From Phycicoccus sp. Root101 (GTDB taxonomy: Bacteria; Actinomycetota; Actinomycetes; Actinomycetales; Dermatophilaceae): DNA of 64,000 nt. The stretch spans positions 470,865 to 534,864 of the forward strand of contig NZ_LMCM01000006.1 in NCBI RefSeq assembly GCF_001426245.1. Reading direction: 5' to 3'. Both the position numbers and the translations under genes were made by a program. The stretch's first letter is position 1, and each line of letters opens with the position of its first letter. The notes below the pieces were generated by a model. That model was not told the DNA's origin. It worked only from the letters and a program-made list of their open reading frames with translations, and ran no database searches. Below, piece by piece: positions 7,089 to 15,830 of this stretch.

Positions 7089-9493
7089 CTGATGGCCCGG
7101 GTGGGTGGGGCGCTCGCGACGCCGGCCGCGGGAGCGGTCTGCCCGGCCGTGACCACCTCCGGCGACCGGTCGCCGAACGCGCCCAGGAACCGGTCCCTGA
7201 ACGCGTCCATGCGCCATACCGGCGCCCGGGGACCGGGGCGCAGGCCGTCCTGCCAACCCCACGAGGAGATGCGGGCCAGGACGGAGGGATCGCGAGCCAG
7301 GACGGTGACGGGCACGTCGTGGTTGCCCCCGAACCCGCTGACGATCGTGGCGGGCTGGTGGTCGCCGAGGAGGACGAGCACGAGGGAGTCGCTGCCGTAC
7401 CGCTCGACGAAGCCGAGCAGGGCCGTGAGGGAGTACTCGATCGAGTCCATGTAGGCCGCCGGGACCCGCTCGCGGTGGCTCCAGAGGTGGGACGCGGACT
7501 CGGCCCCGGCGTGCACGGCATCGAAGACCGTGCCGTCCCCCAGGTCGTCCCACCCCACCATGCGTGGCAGCGGCGCCCACGGCCCGTGGCTCGACGCGAG
7601 GTCGATCTCGGCCATGACCGGGGACGTCCGGCCCGGGCCGAGCTCGCGCCGCCCGAACGCGTCGAGGGCGTACTGGTCGGGCATCGAGGAGAACCCGAAC
7701 GCGGGCCCGGCGTACCCGAGGTCCGAGCTGTCGTAGATGGTGTCGAACCCGTAGTACCGCTGCCCCTGCGGCCAGGTCCCCCGGTTCGAGGGGAGCAACC
7801 CCACGGTCCGCCACCCCGAGCGAGCGAACACGCTGGGCAGGGTGGTGTGGTTCCCCGCGAGGAGCGTGTCGTAGCTGGTCTGGTTGTCGACCCACACCCC
7901 CGACAGGAAGGTGGAGTGGGCCAGCCAGCTGACTCCCCCGAAGGTGGAGGACGTGAGGTAGGCACTTCGCGCGGCATACCCGGAGGCCCCGAGCCGGGCC
8001 GAGGCCGCGTCGAGCATCGTGCGGACGCCCGCCGACGCGTCACCCTCGACGGCCACCCGGCCGTAGCTCTCGACGAAGGCGACGAGGACGTCCTTGCCGG
8101 CCAGGCCCGCGAGGTCACCGGTCCGCTGGTCCGCGTATGCGTCGTGCCGCACCGCCGCGTCGAAGGCGCGCTGCTCGCGCAGCGACGTCGAGATGCCGCG
8201 CGCCTGCCCCACCGCGAAACCGAGGGCTGCCCTGGCCGCGACCGGCTCGTCCTTCCCGACCTGTGCCCCGGACACCGCCGTGAGCGCCCAGGCGACGGTC
8301 AGGGCGACGACGGCGAGAGCGGACCGCCTGCGTCGGCGCCGAAGCTGCCGCGCGAGACGACCCACCGAGGCGGTGACGCCCGCGACGATGGCGAGCAGGA
8401 GCACCACCGCGCCCGCCTGCGCGCCGGTGGCCGCCCACGGACCGTAGGACGCACGGACGAAGTCGACCGCGGCCCCGAGGTGACCGGCGTCCGTCACGAG
8501 GTCGACCGGTCGGTCCAGCACCTCGACGAACGCCAGCTCAACGACCTCCAGCACCCCCAGCAGGCCCAGCGCGAGTCCAGCGACCCGGGCCACCACCCTC
8601 GAGGACCTCCCCGAGAGGACCACGACGAGGGCCGCCAGGGCGAGGCCCTCGACAGGGAGCCGCAGGAACGCCACCGGCGCCAGCCGGCCCGGCTCGACCG
8701 GGGCCACGAGGACGACCCAGACCAGCGCGACGGCTACGGTGTCGACGACGACGCCCCCGACACGACGCCACGACAGGCCCCGAATCTGCACGGCACCCAC
8801 GGGGGCGGTGACGCGGTGCCGCCACAGCCACCAGACGTCACGGCCGAACGACTCGGCCAGCAGCACCAGCCCGCCAATGACGGCGGTGACCACGAACCAG
8901 TGCGGACCGGCATCGGCAGCCGCGACGGTCAGCACGATCCCCACGGACGCCGTCACCACCTTGCGCCAGTAGCGGAACGGCAGCTGCGCGCGGAGCCAGG
9001 GCAGTCCCCAGCCGGCCACCGCGAACAGGTACCGCACCAGGCCGGCGAGCAGGACCCACGGACCTAGGTCGGGTGCCACGTAGACGCTCAGCACGAGGAT
9101 GAGGAACGCGTCGACCTCACCGTCGAAGCGGCCGCCGAAGGCCGACGTGGTCCCGGTGCGCCTGGCGACCCAGCCGTCGAGGGCGTCGAGCAGCAGGGCC
9201 ACCACGGTGATCGGCACCAGCAGCGCGGTGGTGCGTCCGTGCAGCAGGGCATCGGCCGTCAGGGCGGCCACGGCGCAGGTGATGACCGCGCGACCGAGGG
9301 TCACGGCGTCGGCCGGACCCGGGTCGACGCCGGCAGCCCGCAGGCCACGGGCGACGACGAGGTTGACGGTGACGCCGCACAGCAGGCCGACGACCCACCC
9401 CGTGGCGGTCAGGCCGACGCTGTTCCCGACCACGGCCAGCAGCACGGCCACGCCGACGACCCCGGCCCCGGTGAGGCGACGCACCGTCAGCAC
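7085..9493 (-). CDS. CDP-alcohol phosphatidyltransferase fused to a sulfatase/LTA-synthase-like domain
   Basis: An 802-residue two-enzyme membrane protein. The N-terminal part carries the full CDP-alcohol phosphotransferase signature DG-x2-AR-x8-G-x3-D-x3-D (Asp106, Gly107, Ala110, Arg111, Gly120, Asp124, Asp128), which joins an alcohol to a CDP-activated lipid or similar. More membrane helices follow (about 180-410), then an extracellular alkaline-phosphatase/sulfatase-superfamily domain with a likely metal ligand Glu475 in AFVESYG, a TFGGVSWLAHSTF block where the nucleophile should lie, and Asp711-His712 in LLGDHQPA. This resembles phosphoglycerol transferases such as LtaS. GTG at 9493 has GGGGAGG five bases upstream; a longer frame to 9802 is spurious. 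Confidence 0.85.
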   Translation of the reverse strand: MLTVRRLTGAGVVGVAVLLAVVGNSVGLTATGWVVGLLCGVTVNLVVARGLRAAGVDPGPADAVTLGRAVITCAVAALTADALLHGRTTALLVPITVVALLLDALDGWVARRTGTTSAFGGRFDGEVDAFLILVLSVYVAPDLGPWVLLAGLVRYLFAVAGWGLPWLRAQLPFRYWRKVVTASVGIVLTVAAADAGPHWFVVTAVIGGLVLLAESFGRDVWWLWRHRVTAPVGAVQIRGLSWRRVGGVVVDTVAVALVWVVLVAPVEPGRLAPVAFLRLPVEGLALAALVVVLSGRSSRVVARVAGLALGLLGVLEVVELAFVEVLDRPVDLVTDAGHLGAAVDFVRASYGPWAATGAQAGAVVLLLAIVAGVTASVGRLARQLRRRRRRSALAVVALTVAWALTAVSGAQVGKDEPVAARAALGFAVGQARGISTSLREQRAFDAAVRHDAYADQRTGDLAGLAGKDVLVAFVESYGRVAVEGDASAGVRTMLDAASARLGASGYAARSAYLTSSTFGGVSWLAHSTFLSGVWVDNQTSYDTLLAGNHTTLPSVFARSGWRTVGLLPSNRGTWPQGQRYYGFDTIYDSSDLGYAGPAFGFSSMPDQYALDAFGRRELGPGRTSPVMAEIDLASSHGPWAPLPRMVGWDDLGDGTVFDAVHAGAESASHLWSHRERVPAAYMDSIEYSLTALLGFVERYGSDSLVLVLLGDHQPATIVSGFGGNHDVPVTVLARDPSVLARISSWGWQDGLRPGPRAPVWRMDAFRDRFLGAFGDRSPEVVTAGQTAPAAGVASAPPTRAIR

Positions 9494-9633
9494 AGCGCCT
9501 CCCCATCTGGACGTGGAACCGTTCTGGGCGTACAGCATTACTACGGTCGTCATCGGTGGTCGGTTCACCGGCCGGATCCACGAGCAGGAATCCACCGGCG
9601 GTGGGTCCGCCGACCGCGACGCGAGGAGGTGCG
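9494..9633. promoter_or_regulatory. Divergent intergenic region in the biosynthetic cluster
   Basis: These 140 bases separate the minus-strand phosphatidyltransferase-sulfatase gene from the plus-strand methyltransferase. The segment around 9528-9552 (TACAGCATTACTACGG) is the most AT-rich in the neighbourhood and is the natural place for back-to-back promoters; I cannot fix exact -10/-35 boxes. Confidence 0.4.
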
Positions 9634-10515
9634 GTGGAGGACGGACACGGTCGGGCGACCCCGACCTGGCTGGCGCTGCGCGAGCCTGCCGATGCCGCGG
9701 CGAGATCGAGCGAGCTGGTCGACGCACTGGTCGACGCGCTGGCTGGCACCGACCCCGACGCCGACCTTGCGGCTGCAGGTCGTCGGCGCGAGCGGAGGGC
9801 ACCGGGGCGCCGGCTCGTCGTCCATGACCTCGGGTGCGGGACGGGGTCGATGTCCCGGTGGCTTGCCCCGCTGCTCCCCGGACCGCAGCACTGGGTGCTG
9901 CTCGACCGCGACGCCGACCTGCTCGCCGTGGCCGCGACGAGGGTGCCGGAGCGGGCGGCCGGCGGAGCTGCCGTGACCCTCGAGAGCCACCAGAGGGACA
10001 TCACCCGACTCGGCCCCGACGGGCTCTCGGGGAGCGACCTGGTCACGGCCTCGGCGCTGCTGGACATGCTGACCGGTGCCGAGCTCGACCGCTTCGTCCG
10101 CTCGTGCGCGGCAGCGCGCTGCCCGGTCCTGGTCACCCTGAGCGTCGTCGGGAGGGTCTCCCTCGAGCCCGCTGATCCCTTCGACCGGCAGGTGGAGGCG
10201 GCGTTCAACGCCCACCAGCGCCGGACGGTGGGCGGCCACCGGCTGCTCGGTCCCGACGGCGCCCGCGCCGCGGTCGACGCGTTCGGTCGCCTGGGGTTCG
10301 ACGTGCTGCGGCGGCCGAGTCCGTGGCTGCTGGAAGCGCAGGACCGCGAACTCGTGCGCGAGTGGTTCACCGGCTGGCTCGGTGCCGCACTGGAGCAGGA
10401 CCCGTCCCTGGTCGCACGTGCGGGCACCTACGCGGAGCGTCGCCTCGCAGAGGCCTCTGCGGGCCGACTCGCGGTCACGGTGCAGCACGAGGACGTGCTC
10501 GCCCTGCCCCGGTGA
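9634..10515 (+). CDS. Class I SAM-dependent methyltransferase, opposite strand within the cluster
   Basis: A 293-residue methyltransferase with motif I VHDLGCGTGSMSRWL (63-77), the acidic WVLLDRDADLL strand after it, and SDLVTASALLDMLT as the motif IV region. GTG at 9634 is chosen because GAGGAGG sits five bases upstream; the longer frame from 9556 lacks a site. It is the only cluster gene on the plus strand and its last 41 bases overlap the convergent ribA end. Its closest contextual role is modifying the same product as the minus-strand genes, but that is inference from position. Confidence 0.82.
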   Translation: MEDGHGRATPTWLALREPADAAARSSELVDALVDALAGTDPDADLAAAGRRRERRAPGRRLVVHDLGCGTGSMSRWLAPLLPGPQHWVLLDRDADLLAVAATRVPERAAGGAAVTLESHQRDITRLGPDGLSGSDLVTASALLDMLTGAELDRFVRSCAAARCPVLVTLSVVGRVSLEPADPFDRQVEAAFNAHQRRTVGGHRLLGPDGARAAVDAFGRLGFDVLRRPSPWLLEAQDRELVREWFTGWLGAALEQDPSLVARAGTYAERRLAEASAGRLAVTVQHEDVLALPR

Positions 10516-11170
10516 GCTGCGCGAGGTCCAGGGTGTGGTCACCGTGGCGCGCCTTCGCGGCGAGGTAGCGCACGTTGGCGTCGCTCACGTGCAGCCCCGT
10601 GGGGACCTGGGTGACGACGTCGATGCCGAGGCGCCGCAGCTGGGCGACCTTGTCCGGGTTGTTCGTCAGCATCGCGACCCGCGGCTGCCCGAGGGCCAGG
10701 AGCATCTGCGCAGCCACCGTGTAGTTGCGCTGGTCCACGGCGTACCCGAGCGCGACGTTGGCCTCGTAGGTGTCGAGCCCCACGTCCTGCAGCACGTAGG
10801 TGTCCAGCTTGGCGTAGAGGCCGATGCCGCGTCCCTCCTGCCGGAGGTAGAGCAGGAAGCCCCCCTCGGTCGCCAGCTGCCCGATGGACTCACGCAGCTG
10901 GGCACCGCAGTCGCAGCGCTGGCTGCCGAAGACGTCCCCGGTCAGGCACTCACTGTGCAGCCGGACCGGGGTGGCGGGCGAGCTCCCCACTGCCGTATGG
11001 CGTTCCGCGTACCTCCCGAGCCCGAACGCGAGGTGCTCGAGCCCGTCGACGAGTCCGTTGAAGGTGACCACCCTCGCCGTCGTCGTGGAGCCGTCCGGGA
11101 GCGCCAACGGGACCTCGACCTGGGTCCGGATCGACGCAGGGGGTGGGGGCGACGGCAGCGGCACCAGCAT
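10475..11170 (-). CDS. ribA: GTP cyclohydrolase II
   Basis: It opens the imidazole ring of GTP, releasing formate and pyrophosphate to give the diaminopyrimidine precursor of riboflavin-type molecules. The zinc site is intact (HSECLTGD with Cys75, then Cys86 and Cys88 in RCDCG), as is RQEGRGIG (110-117). The tyrosine equivalent to E. coli Tyr105 is kept (Tyr125 in KLDTYVLQD), so complete cyclohydrolase II chemistry is expected. It is a stand-alone RibA without a RibB domain. ATG at 11170 with GAGGG upstream is preferred; a GTG at 11182 would overlap the ribD stop as GTGA. No ribB, ribH or ribE is nearby, suggesting a pathway-specific copy. Confidence 0.9.
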   Translation of the reverse strand: MLVPLPSPPPPASIRTQVEVPLALPDGSTTTARVVTFNGLVDGLEHLAFGLGRYAERHTAVGSSPATPVRLHSECLTGDVFGSQRCDCGAQLRESIGQLATEGGFLLYLRQEGRGIGLYAKLDTYVLQDVGLDTYEANVALGYAVDQRNYTVAAQMLLALGQPRVAMLTNNPDKVAQLRRLGIDVVTQVPTGLHVSDANVRYLAAKARHGDHTLDLAQLTGAGRARPRAAP

Positions 11171-11178
11171 CTCGACCC

Positions 11179-11871
11179 TCACCCCTCGCCGTACCGGGGG
11201 GACAACGCGTACCTCAGCAGGGCCACGTCGTCGATCTGACGCACCTCGGCCAGGGTCGCCCGGCGGGCGACGCTCCACGGGAACGCCCCGTCGCCGACGA
11301 AGCGCGGCGCGGCCGACTCCCCCACGAAGAAGGGCGCCACCACGAGCTGCAGCTCGTCGCCGAGACCCTGAGTGAGCATCTGCGTGTGGACGGTGCCCCC
11401 GCCCTCCACCATGAGTCGGCGCACCCCTCGCGCGTGCAGCTGCTCGGCCACCCACCGGAGCTCGACCGGCTCGCCCGCGTCGATCACCGTCGCCACGCCT
11501 GCGAGTCGTTCCCGCGTCGTGGCGAGGGCCGGCCTCGCGCAGAACACCAGCTTCTCGCCGTCACCGCTGGCGAAGAACTCCGCAGCAGGGTCGAGGCACC
11601 CGTGCCTGGTGACGGTCACCTTGACCGGGGAGGGCGACCACCCGCGGGCCACCCGTTCGGCCTGTCGCTGCTGCGACCGCACGAGCAGCCGCGGGTCGTC
11701 GCAGCGGATCGTCCCTGCACCGACGAGGATGGCGTCGGAGTCGGCGCGCTCACCGTCCACCCGGTCGAAGTCCGCGAGGTTCGACAGCTGCAGCCGCCCG
11801 CGCGAGGCGCTGCCGAGGTACCCGTCCAGCGACATGCAGCAGCTCAGCAACGTGTACGGGCGGTCAGCCAC
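11179..11871 (-). CDS. RibD C-terminal-type reductase (dihydrofolate reductase-like fold)
   Basis: A 230-residue stand-alone reductase domain of the RibD/RIB7 family, which uses NADPH to reduce the ribosyl side chain of the RibA product to ribityl. Seen are SCCMSLDGYLG at the start, the DAILVGAGTIRCDDPRL block, and LMVEGGGTVHTQML for NADPH binding. The zinc deaminase domain of bifunctional bacterial RibD is absent, as in fungal and archaeal reductases. GTG at 11871 has GGGGAGGG five bases upstream and overlaps the preceding membrane-protein gene by 8 bp; the next gene is ribA. This coupling implies both act in the same pathway. Confidence 0.85.
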   Translation of the reverse strand: MADRPYTLLSCCMSLDGYLGSASRGRLQLSNLADFDRVDGERADSDAILVGAGTIRCDDPRLLVRSQQRQAERVARGWSPSPVKVTVTRHGCLDPAAEFFASGDGEKLVFCARPALATTRERLAGVATVIDAGEPVELRWVAEQLHARGVRRLMVEGGGTVHTQMLTQGLGDELQLVVAPFFVGESAAPRFVGDGAFPWSVARRATLAEVRQIDDVALLRYALSPRYGEG

Positions 11872-12847
11872 GGCGCCCTCCCCGTACCCGGCCGGCCGCC
11901 GACACCAGCAGGACGACCGCACCCGGGAGGGCCCCGACGAAGACGATCACGCCGTAGACGACGGCCGTCGTGACACCCTGCTGTGCGCCCATCCCCGCTG
12001 CGCCGAAGCTCCACGCCGCGACGCCCTCGCGGGGTCCCCAGCCCGCCACGTTCGGCAGTCCCATGGCCAGCAGGACCACGAGCGCGAGCGGGAGGACCGC
12101 CGCGGTGGCCGCGCTCGCCCCCGCCGTCCGTGCCGCGACCAGGAACGTCAGCACGTGCCCCGCCAGGGCCACCACCGATGCGAGCAGCACGCGCGACGAG
12201 GTGTGCCGGGTGAGGAGCACCGCACGGAGGTCACCCGACCCCGGGATCGCCGACCACCGGCGGCTCCTGTCGCCGGTGGGTCTCGAAGATCCCCCACGAC
12301 GTGCAGCCAGGGTGACCAGGGTGATGACGAAACCCGTTGCCAGCACGGCGATCGCGGCCAGGCGCACCTGATCCCTCACGGGCGAGGGCAGGACGGTCAA
12401 CCCCGCGATCGCCACCGCGACGAGGACGACCTGGCCGGCCACCCGGTCCCAGACGACCGACCGCACGACCCGGCCCGTGTCCCCCACGGCGCTCCCACGG
12501 CGCAGGGCGCGATCGACGTCCCCGACCACGCCGCCGGGCGTCGCGACGTTGAGGAACTGCGACCGGTAGTAGGCGGCCACCGCCGCAGTGAGCGGCACCG
12601 GCACCCCGAGGCTCCGGGCCACGAGGGTCCACCGCCACGCGCAGCAGACGGTGGTGACGAGGGCGACGCCGCAGCCCACGGCGAGGGACCGTGCGTCCAC
12701 CCGGGACAGCCCGGCAAGGAACGCGTCCGTCCCGACCCGCCAGCCCACGGTCGCGAGGACGGCCACCGCCACGGCAGCGCGCACCCAACCCCACCGACTC
12801 AGGCGTCCGGCTCGGGCCGTGGCGGGACGACGATGATCCCTGTCCAC
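11864..12847 (-). CDS. LPG-synthase transmembrane / AglD-type membrane protein (UPF0104)
   Basis: A 327-residue polytopic protein of the flippase-like UPF0104 family. The family hallmark is seen in SQFLNVATPGGVVGDVDRALR (about 95-115) and in the second WGPREGVAAW element near 270, with six to eight hydrophobic segments. Relatives occur with glycosyltransferases and lipid-linked sugar pathways; the transport or transferase role is not settled for this branch. It lacks the cytosolic aminoacyl-transfer domain of MprF. GTG start at 12847 has only a distant purine run. It sits between a glycosyltransferase and ribD. Confidence 0.8.
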   Translation of the reverse strand: MDRDHRRPATARAGRLSRWGWVRAAVAVAVLATVGWRVGTDAFLAGLSRVDARSLAVGCGVALVTTVCCAWRWTLVARSLGVPVPLTAAVAAYYRSQFLNVATPGGVVGDVDRALRRGSAVGDTGRVVRSVVWDRVAGQVVLVAVAIAGLTVLPSPVRDQVRLAAIAVLATGFVITLVTLAARRGGSSRPTGDRSRRWSAIPGSGDLRAVLLTRHTSSRVLLASVVALAGHVLTFLVAARTAGASAATAAVLPLALVVLLAMGLPNVAGWGPREGVAAWSFGAAGMGAQQGVTTAVVYGVIVFVGALPGAVVLLVSAAGRVRGGRRG

Positions 12848-12910
12848 TGGCGGACACCACCTTCCCTCGGAGGGCGCTCAGTGGGTACACGGAGGAGCCG
12901 CCCCGGAGGT

Positions 12911-13993
12911 TCACGCCGACAGGGCGGCGGGCTCCAGGACGGCGGAGACCGTCCGGGCCGTCGCCGTCCACGACGGCAGCGTGGCTCGGCGGCCGAGGGC
13001 CGCCCGGCGCCACCGGTCCCGCAGGTCCGGGTCGCCGAGCCAGTCCCGGAGCGCACCGGTGAGGGCACGGGCGTCGCCTGCGGGCACGAGGCGTCCGGGC
13101 ACCTCGCCGTCGGGAGCCGTCCCCAGTGCCTGCGCGACCCCGCCCACGGCGGTCGTCACCACCGGCAGCGCCCTCGCCAGCGCCTCGGTCACCACCAGCC
13201 CGTACGTCTCCAGCCGGGAGGGGTGGACGAGCAGGTCGGACGCGGCATACGTGTGCTGGAGCCGACCGGACGGCTGCGGGCCCACGAAGCGGACACGGTC
13301 GCCGATCCCCTCCTCCTCGCACCGGCGGGCCAACCGCCGCACGTGCCCCGGGTCGAGGTCGACGGCGCCTGCGCAGGTCATGCGCCAGGGAAGATCACGG
13401 ACACCCGTCAGGGCCGTCACCAGCTCTTCGTGCCCCTTGGCCGGCACCACCGCCGCGACGGACAGCAGCTCGCGCCCCCCGGGGGCCCCGGGCGCGACGG
13501 GCGCGGGGTCCGACCCCGGTTCGGCGACCTGCACACGCTGTGGGGAGATCGCGTAGTGCTCGAGCAACCACTCCCGGCTCCAGTCGCTGGTCGCGACCAC
13601 GGCGGCGGCACGGCGAAGGACCGCCCCCTCGGCATCGCGTCGGGTCCGGACGGGCACCGCGCCGCTCACGGTGTCAGCCGCACCGAGCGGAAGGTGCACG
13701 AGCACCACGACCCTCAGCCTCGACGACGCGGGCACGAGGAGCTCGGCCGTGCCCGAGGCGACGAGGCCGTCGAGCAGCACCGTCGCGCCGTCCGGCAGCT
13801 CGGCAAGGACTGCCGCCAGCCCGGCACGGGCCGCCGGGTCCGCGTCCGGCCAGGCTCCGGGCAGCAGGTGCCGGTGAACGCCCCAGCCGAGCTCGGCCAG
13901 GGCCGCACAGACCTTGGTGTCATAGGTGTTGCCCCCGCTGGGGTGCAGCGGGTCGTCGACGATGTCGGGCAGCACGACGTGGACGGTCCTCAC
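12911..13993 (-). CDS. Family 4-type (GT-B) glycosyltransferase
   Basis: A 360-residue retaining-type glycosyltransferase. The N-terminal Rossmann half opens with [19 protein letters not shown], the acceptor-side glycine loop. The C-terminal half has the sugar-nucleotide site with [19 protein letters not shown], including the E-x7-E type signature, and [15 protein letters not shown] in front. No membrane segment. The GTG at 13993 overlaps the stop of the PTPS-like gene by 4 bp (GTGA), so it is coupled to it. It probably adds a sugar to the cluster product or to a lipid carrier; donor and acceptor unknown. Confidence 0.85.
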   Translation of the reverse strand: MRTVHVVLPDIVDDPLHPSGGNTYDTKVCAALAELGWGVHRHLLPGAWPDADPAARAGLAAVLAELPDGATVLLDGLVASGTAELLVPASSRLRVVVLVHLPLGAADTVSGAVPVRTRRDAEGAVLRRAAAVVATSDWSREWLLEHYAISPQRVQVAEPGSDPAPVAPGAPGGRELLSVAAVVPAKGHEELVTALTGVRDLPWRMTCAGAVDLDPGHVRRLARRCEEEGIGDRVRFVGPQPSGRLQHTYAASDLLVHPSRLETYGLVVTEALARALPVVTTAVGGVAQALGTAPDGEVPGRLVPAGDARALTGALRDWLGDPDLRDRWRRAALGRRATLPSWTATARTVSAVLEPAALSA

Positions 13994-14388
13994 AGGTCGA
14001 GCTCGTAGCTGGCCCAGGCGAGGTGGGACTCCCGCAACGTCACGGTGATCCCCGCCAGCCGACGTGCCCCCTCCCCGAGCCCGCCGGCACGGATGCGGAC
14101 GGCGAGGGCGTCCGCGACCACCCGGGCCAGTGTCTCGGTCGTGGTGTTGAGCCCCGCCAGGGCGGGCACCTCGTCGAGGTTCCGGTAGCCGAGCTCCCCG
14201 AGCACCTCGTGCAGCTGCTCGGTTGCCCGCCCGATGTCGACGACGACGGAGTCCTCGTCGAGGGACGCGCTGCGAAAGCTCGCGTCGACCACGTAGGTGG
14301 CTCCGTGCAGGCGTTGGGCCGGCCCGAAGACCTCACCCCGCAGGCTGTGCGCGACCATCATGTGGTCCCGGACGGTCACGGTGAACAT
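13990..14388 (-). CDS. Divergent 6-pyruvoyl-tetrahydropterin synthase/QueD homologue lacking catalytic residues
   Basis: A 132-residue T-fold protein. The frame of the family is clear: AHSL (His14) as the first zinc histidine, RLHGATY (His28) where active enzymes have [18 protein letters not shown] as the helix, and a C-terminal TLRES with Glu120 that would hold the pterin. But Ala30 replaces the third zinc histidine, Ala24 sits where QueD has its catalytic Cys, and GYRNLD replaces the catalytic DHHYLN stretch. It is therefore probably not a normal PTPS or QueD. ATG at 14388 follows GGAGGCGCC and overlaps the dehydrogenase gene by 13 bp. Confidence 0.8.
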   Translation of the reverse strand: MFTVTVRDHMMVAHSLRGEVFGPAQRLHGATYVVDASFRSASLDEDSVVVDIGRATEQLHEVLGELGYRNLDEVPALAGLNTTTETLARVVADALAVRIRAGGLGEGARRLAGITVTLRESHLAWASYELDL

Positions 14389-15380
14389 GGCGCCTCCGCG
14401 TCGTAGGTGATCGTGTGGCAGATCGCGGGGAGGCTGCCGTCGGCCAGCCGGCCCATGACCTCGGGCAGCGCGTCGAAGTCCGAACGGCCCGTGAGCAGCA
14501 CGTCGAGGGCCGGGTCCCGCAGCAGCTCCAGCGCGAGGGCGCGCCGGTCGGCGGGCGAACGCCTCGGGCGTCGGGCCGCGGCCACCGCGCTGACCTGGCT
14601 GGCACGGATGGACAGCCGCCCCGAGTGGAACGAACCGCCCAGCGACACGGTGACCTCCTGGTCGCCGTACCAGCTGAGCTCCAGCACCTGACCCTCGGCG
14701 CCCAGCAGGTCGACGGCCAGCTGGAGCCCGGCCGACGTCGCGCTGGTGTGCACGGTGAGGTCGCAACCGCCGGCGAGGTCGCGGGCCCGTTCGGCGAGGG
14801 CGAAGCCGACCCCCAGGGCCGACGCCACCGCCTCCCGGGTGGGGTCGACGTCGACGAGCGTGACGCGGCTCCCCGGGACCCCTGCGAGCAGCCGCGCGAC
14901 GCAGCACCCCACCATGCCCGCGCCCACCACCGCGACCCGGTCGCCGATGCGCGGTGCCGCGTCCCACAGGGCGTTCACGGCCGTCTCGACCGTGCCCGTC
15001 AGCACGGCCCGCTCGGGTGGGACGTCGTCGGGCACCACGGACACCGAAGCCGCCGGGACGACGTACGCGGTCTGGTGCGGGTGGAGCGCGAACACGCTGC
15101 GCCCCACCAGTTCTCGTGGCCCCTCCTCGACGACGCCGACACTGAGGTACCCGTACTTCACCGGCCACGGGAAGTCGCCCTCCTGGAACGGTGCCCGCAT
15201 CGCGGCATACTCCCCGGGCGGCACCCGACCCTCGAAGACGAGGCGTTCGGTCCCCCGGCTCACTCCCGAGTGGGTGGCCCGGACGAGCACGTCGTCGGGC
15301 CCCACCGACGCCAGCCCGACGGGCCGGATCTCCCCCGTCGAGGGGCCCACCGTCCAGAAGGCGCGCGCAGCTCGGTGCAC
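14376..15380 (-). CDS. Medium-chain dehydrogenase/reductase, first gene of the cluster operon
   Basis: A 334-residue MDR-fold oxidoreductase. The NAD(P)-binding site is [17 protein letters not shown] (about 148-164) followed by [10 protein letters not shown], where Asp suggests NAD(H) preference. The N-terminal domain has [14 protein letters not shown] but lacks the Cys/His set for structural or catalytic zinc, so it is a zinc-free branch. Its GTG at 15380 is seven bases after TACAGT, making it the likely leaderless head of the six-gene run ending with ribA. The neighbouring VOC gene is transcribed divergently only 38 bp away. Confidence 0.8.
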   Translation of the reverse strand: MHRAARAFWTVGPSTGEIRPVGLASVGPDDVLVRATHSGVSRGTERLVFEGRVPPGEYAAMRAPFQEGDFPWPVKYGYLSVGVVEEGPRELVGRSVFALHPHQTAYVVPAASVSVVPDDVPPERAVLTGTVETAVNALWDAAPRIGDRVAVVGAGMVGCCVARLLAGVPGSRVTLVDVDPTREAVASALGVGFALAERARDLAGGCDLTVHTSATSAGLQLAVDLLGAEGQVLELSWYGDQEVTVSLGGSFHSGRLSIRASQVSAVAAARRPRRSPADRRALALELLRDPALDVLLTGRSDFDALPEVMGRLADGSLPAICHTITYDAEAPCSP

Positions 15381-15418
15381 GCCAGCGACTGTAGCGGCCG
15401 GGCTGGCAGGATGACCCC
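15381..15418. promoter_or_regulatory. Two back-to-back leaderless promoters in 38 bp
   Basis: On the minus strand TACAGT (15388-15393) is seven bases from the GTG at 15380. On the plus strand CAGGAT (15407-15412) is six bases from the ATG at 15419. The two -10 boxes are 13 bp apart and any -35 regions must overlap the other gene, so the promoters are likely to interfere or be co-regulated. Confidence 0.55.
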
Positions 15419-15793
15419 ATGGAACGTGTCCTCGGCATCGGCGGATGGTTCGTGCGGGCGACCGACCCGGAAGCCCTGGTGGGCTGGTACCGCGAGTGCC
15501 TCGGCCTCGACCTCGACGAGCACGGTTCGTGGCAGCCGCAGGCCGGGCCCACCGTCGTCGCGGCGTTCCCTTCCGACACGGACTACTTCGGCTCCCCCAG
15601 CCAGCAGGTGATGCTCAACTTCCGGGTGAGTGACCTGGACGCCATGCTGGCGCAGCTGCGGGCCCACGGCGCCGCGGTCTCCCCCGAGACGCAGGACATG
15701 GACGGGGTCGGCCGGTTCGGCTGGGTCACCGATCCTGAGGGCAACCGGTGGAGCTCTGGCAGCCCGCCTGATCCCGGGCCACCCGTGCCCTAG
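15419..15793 (+). CDS. VOC (glyoxalase/bleomycin-resistance) protein with an apparent 3' frameshift
   Basis: A single-module vicinal-oxygen-chelate protein: [20 protein letters not shown] opens it and [13 protein letters not shown] closes the last conserved strand. The family normally continues with VELWQP, whose Glu is a metal ligand. Here the frame reads WSSGSP instead, yet the shifted frame beginning at 15748 encodes exactly V-E-L-W-Q-P-A-stop (stop 15769-15771). One base appears to be missing in the GG run at 15747-15748, either a real mutation that removes the metal ligand or a sequence error. The tail to 15793 is then artefactual. Confidence 0.75.
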   Translation: MERVLGIGGWFVRATDPEALVGWYRECLGLDLDEHGSWQPQAGPTVVAAFPSDTDYFGSPSQQVMLNFRVSDLDAMLAQLRAHGAAVSPETQDMDGVGRFGWVTDPEGNRWSSGSPPDPGPPVP

Positions 15794-15830
15794 GGTCGGA
15801 TCGTCGCCGCGAGAAGAGTGAGGTGACCCG

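Noticed and set aside
7319-9067. Long plus-strand open frame across the phosphatidyltransferase-sulfatase gene
   Set aside because: Low-complexity Gly/Arg/Pro translation with no domain, opposite a gene with two complete catalytic motifs.
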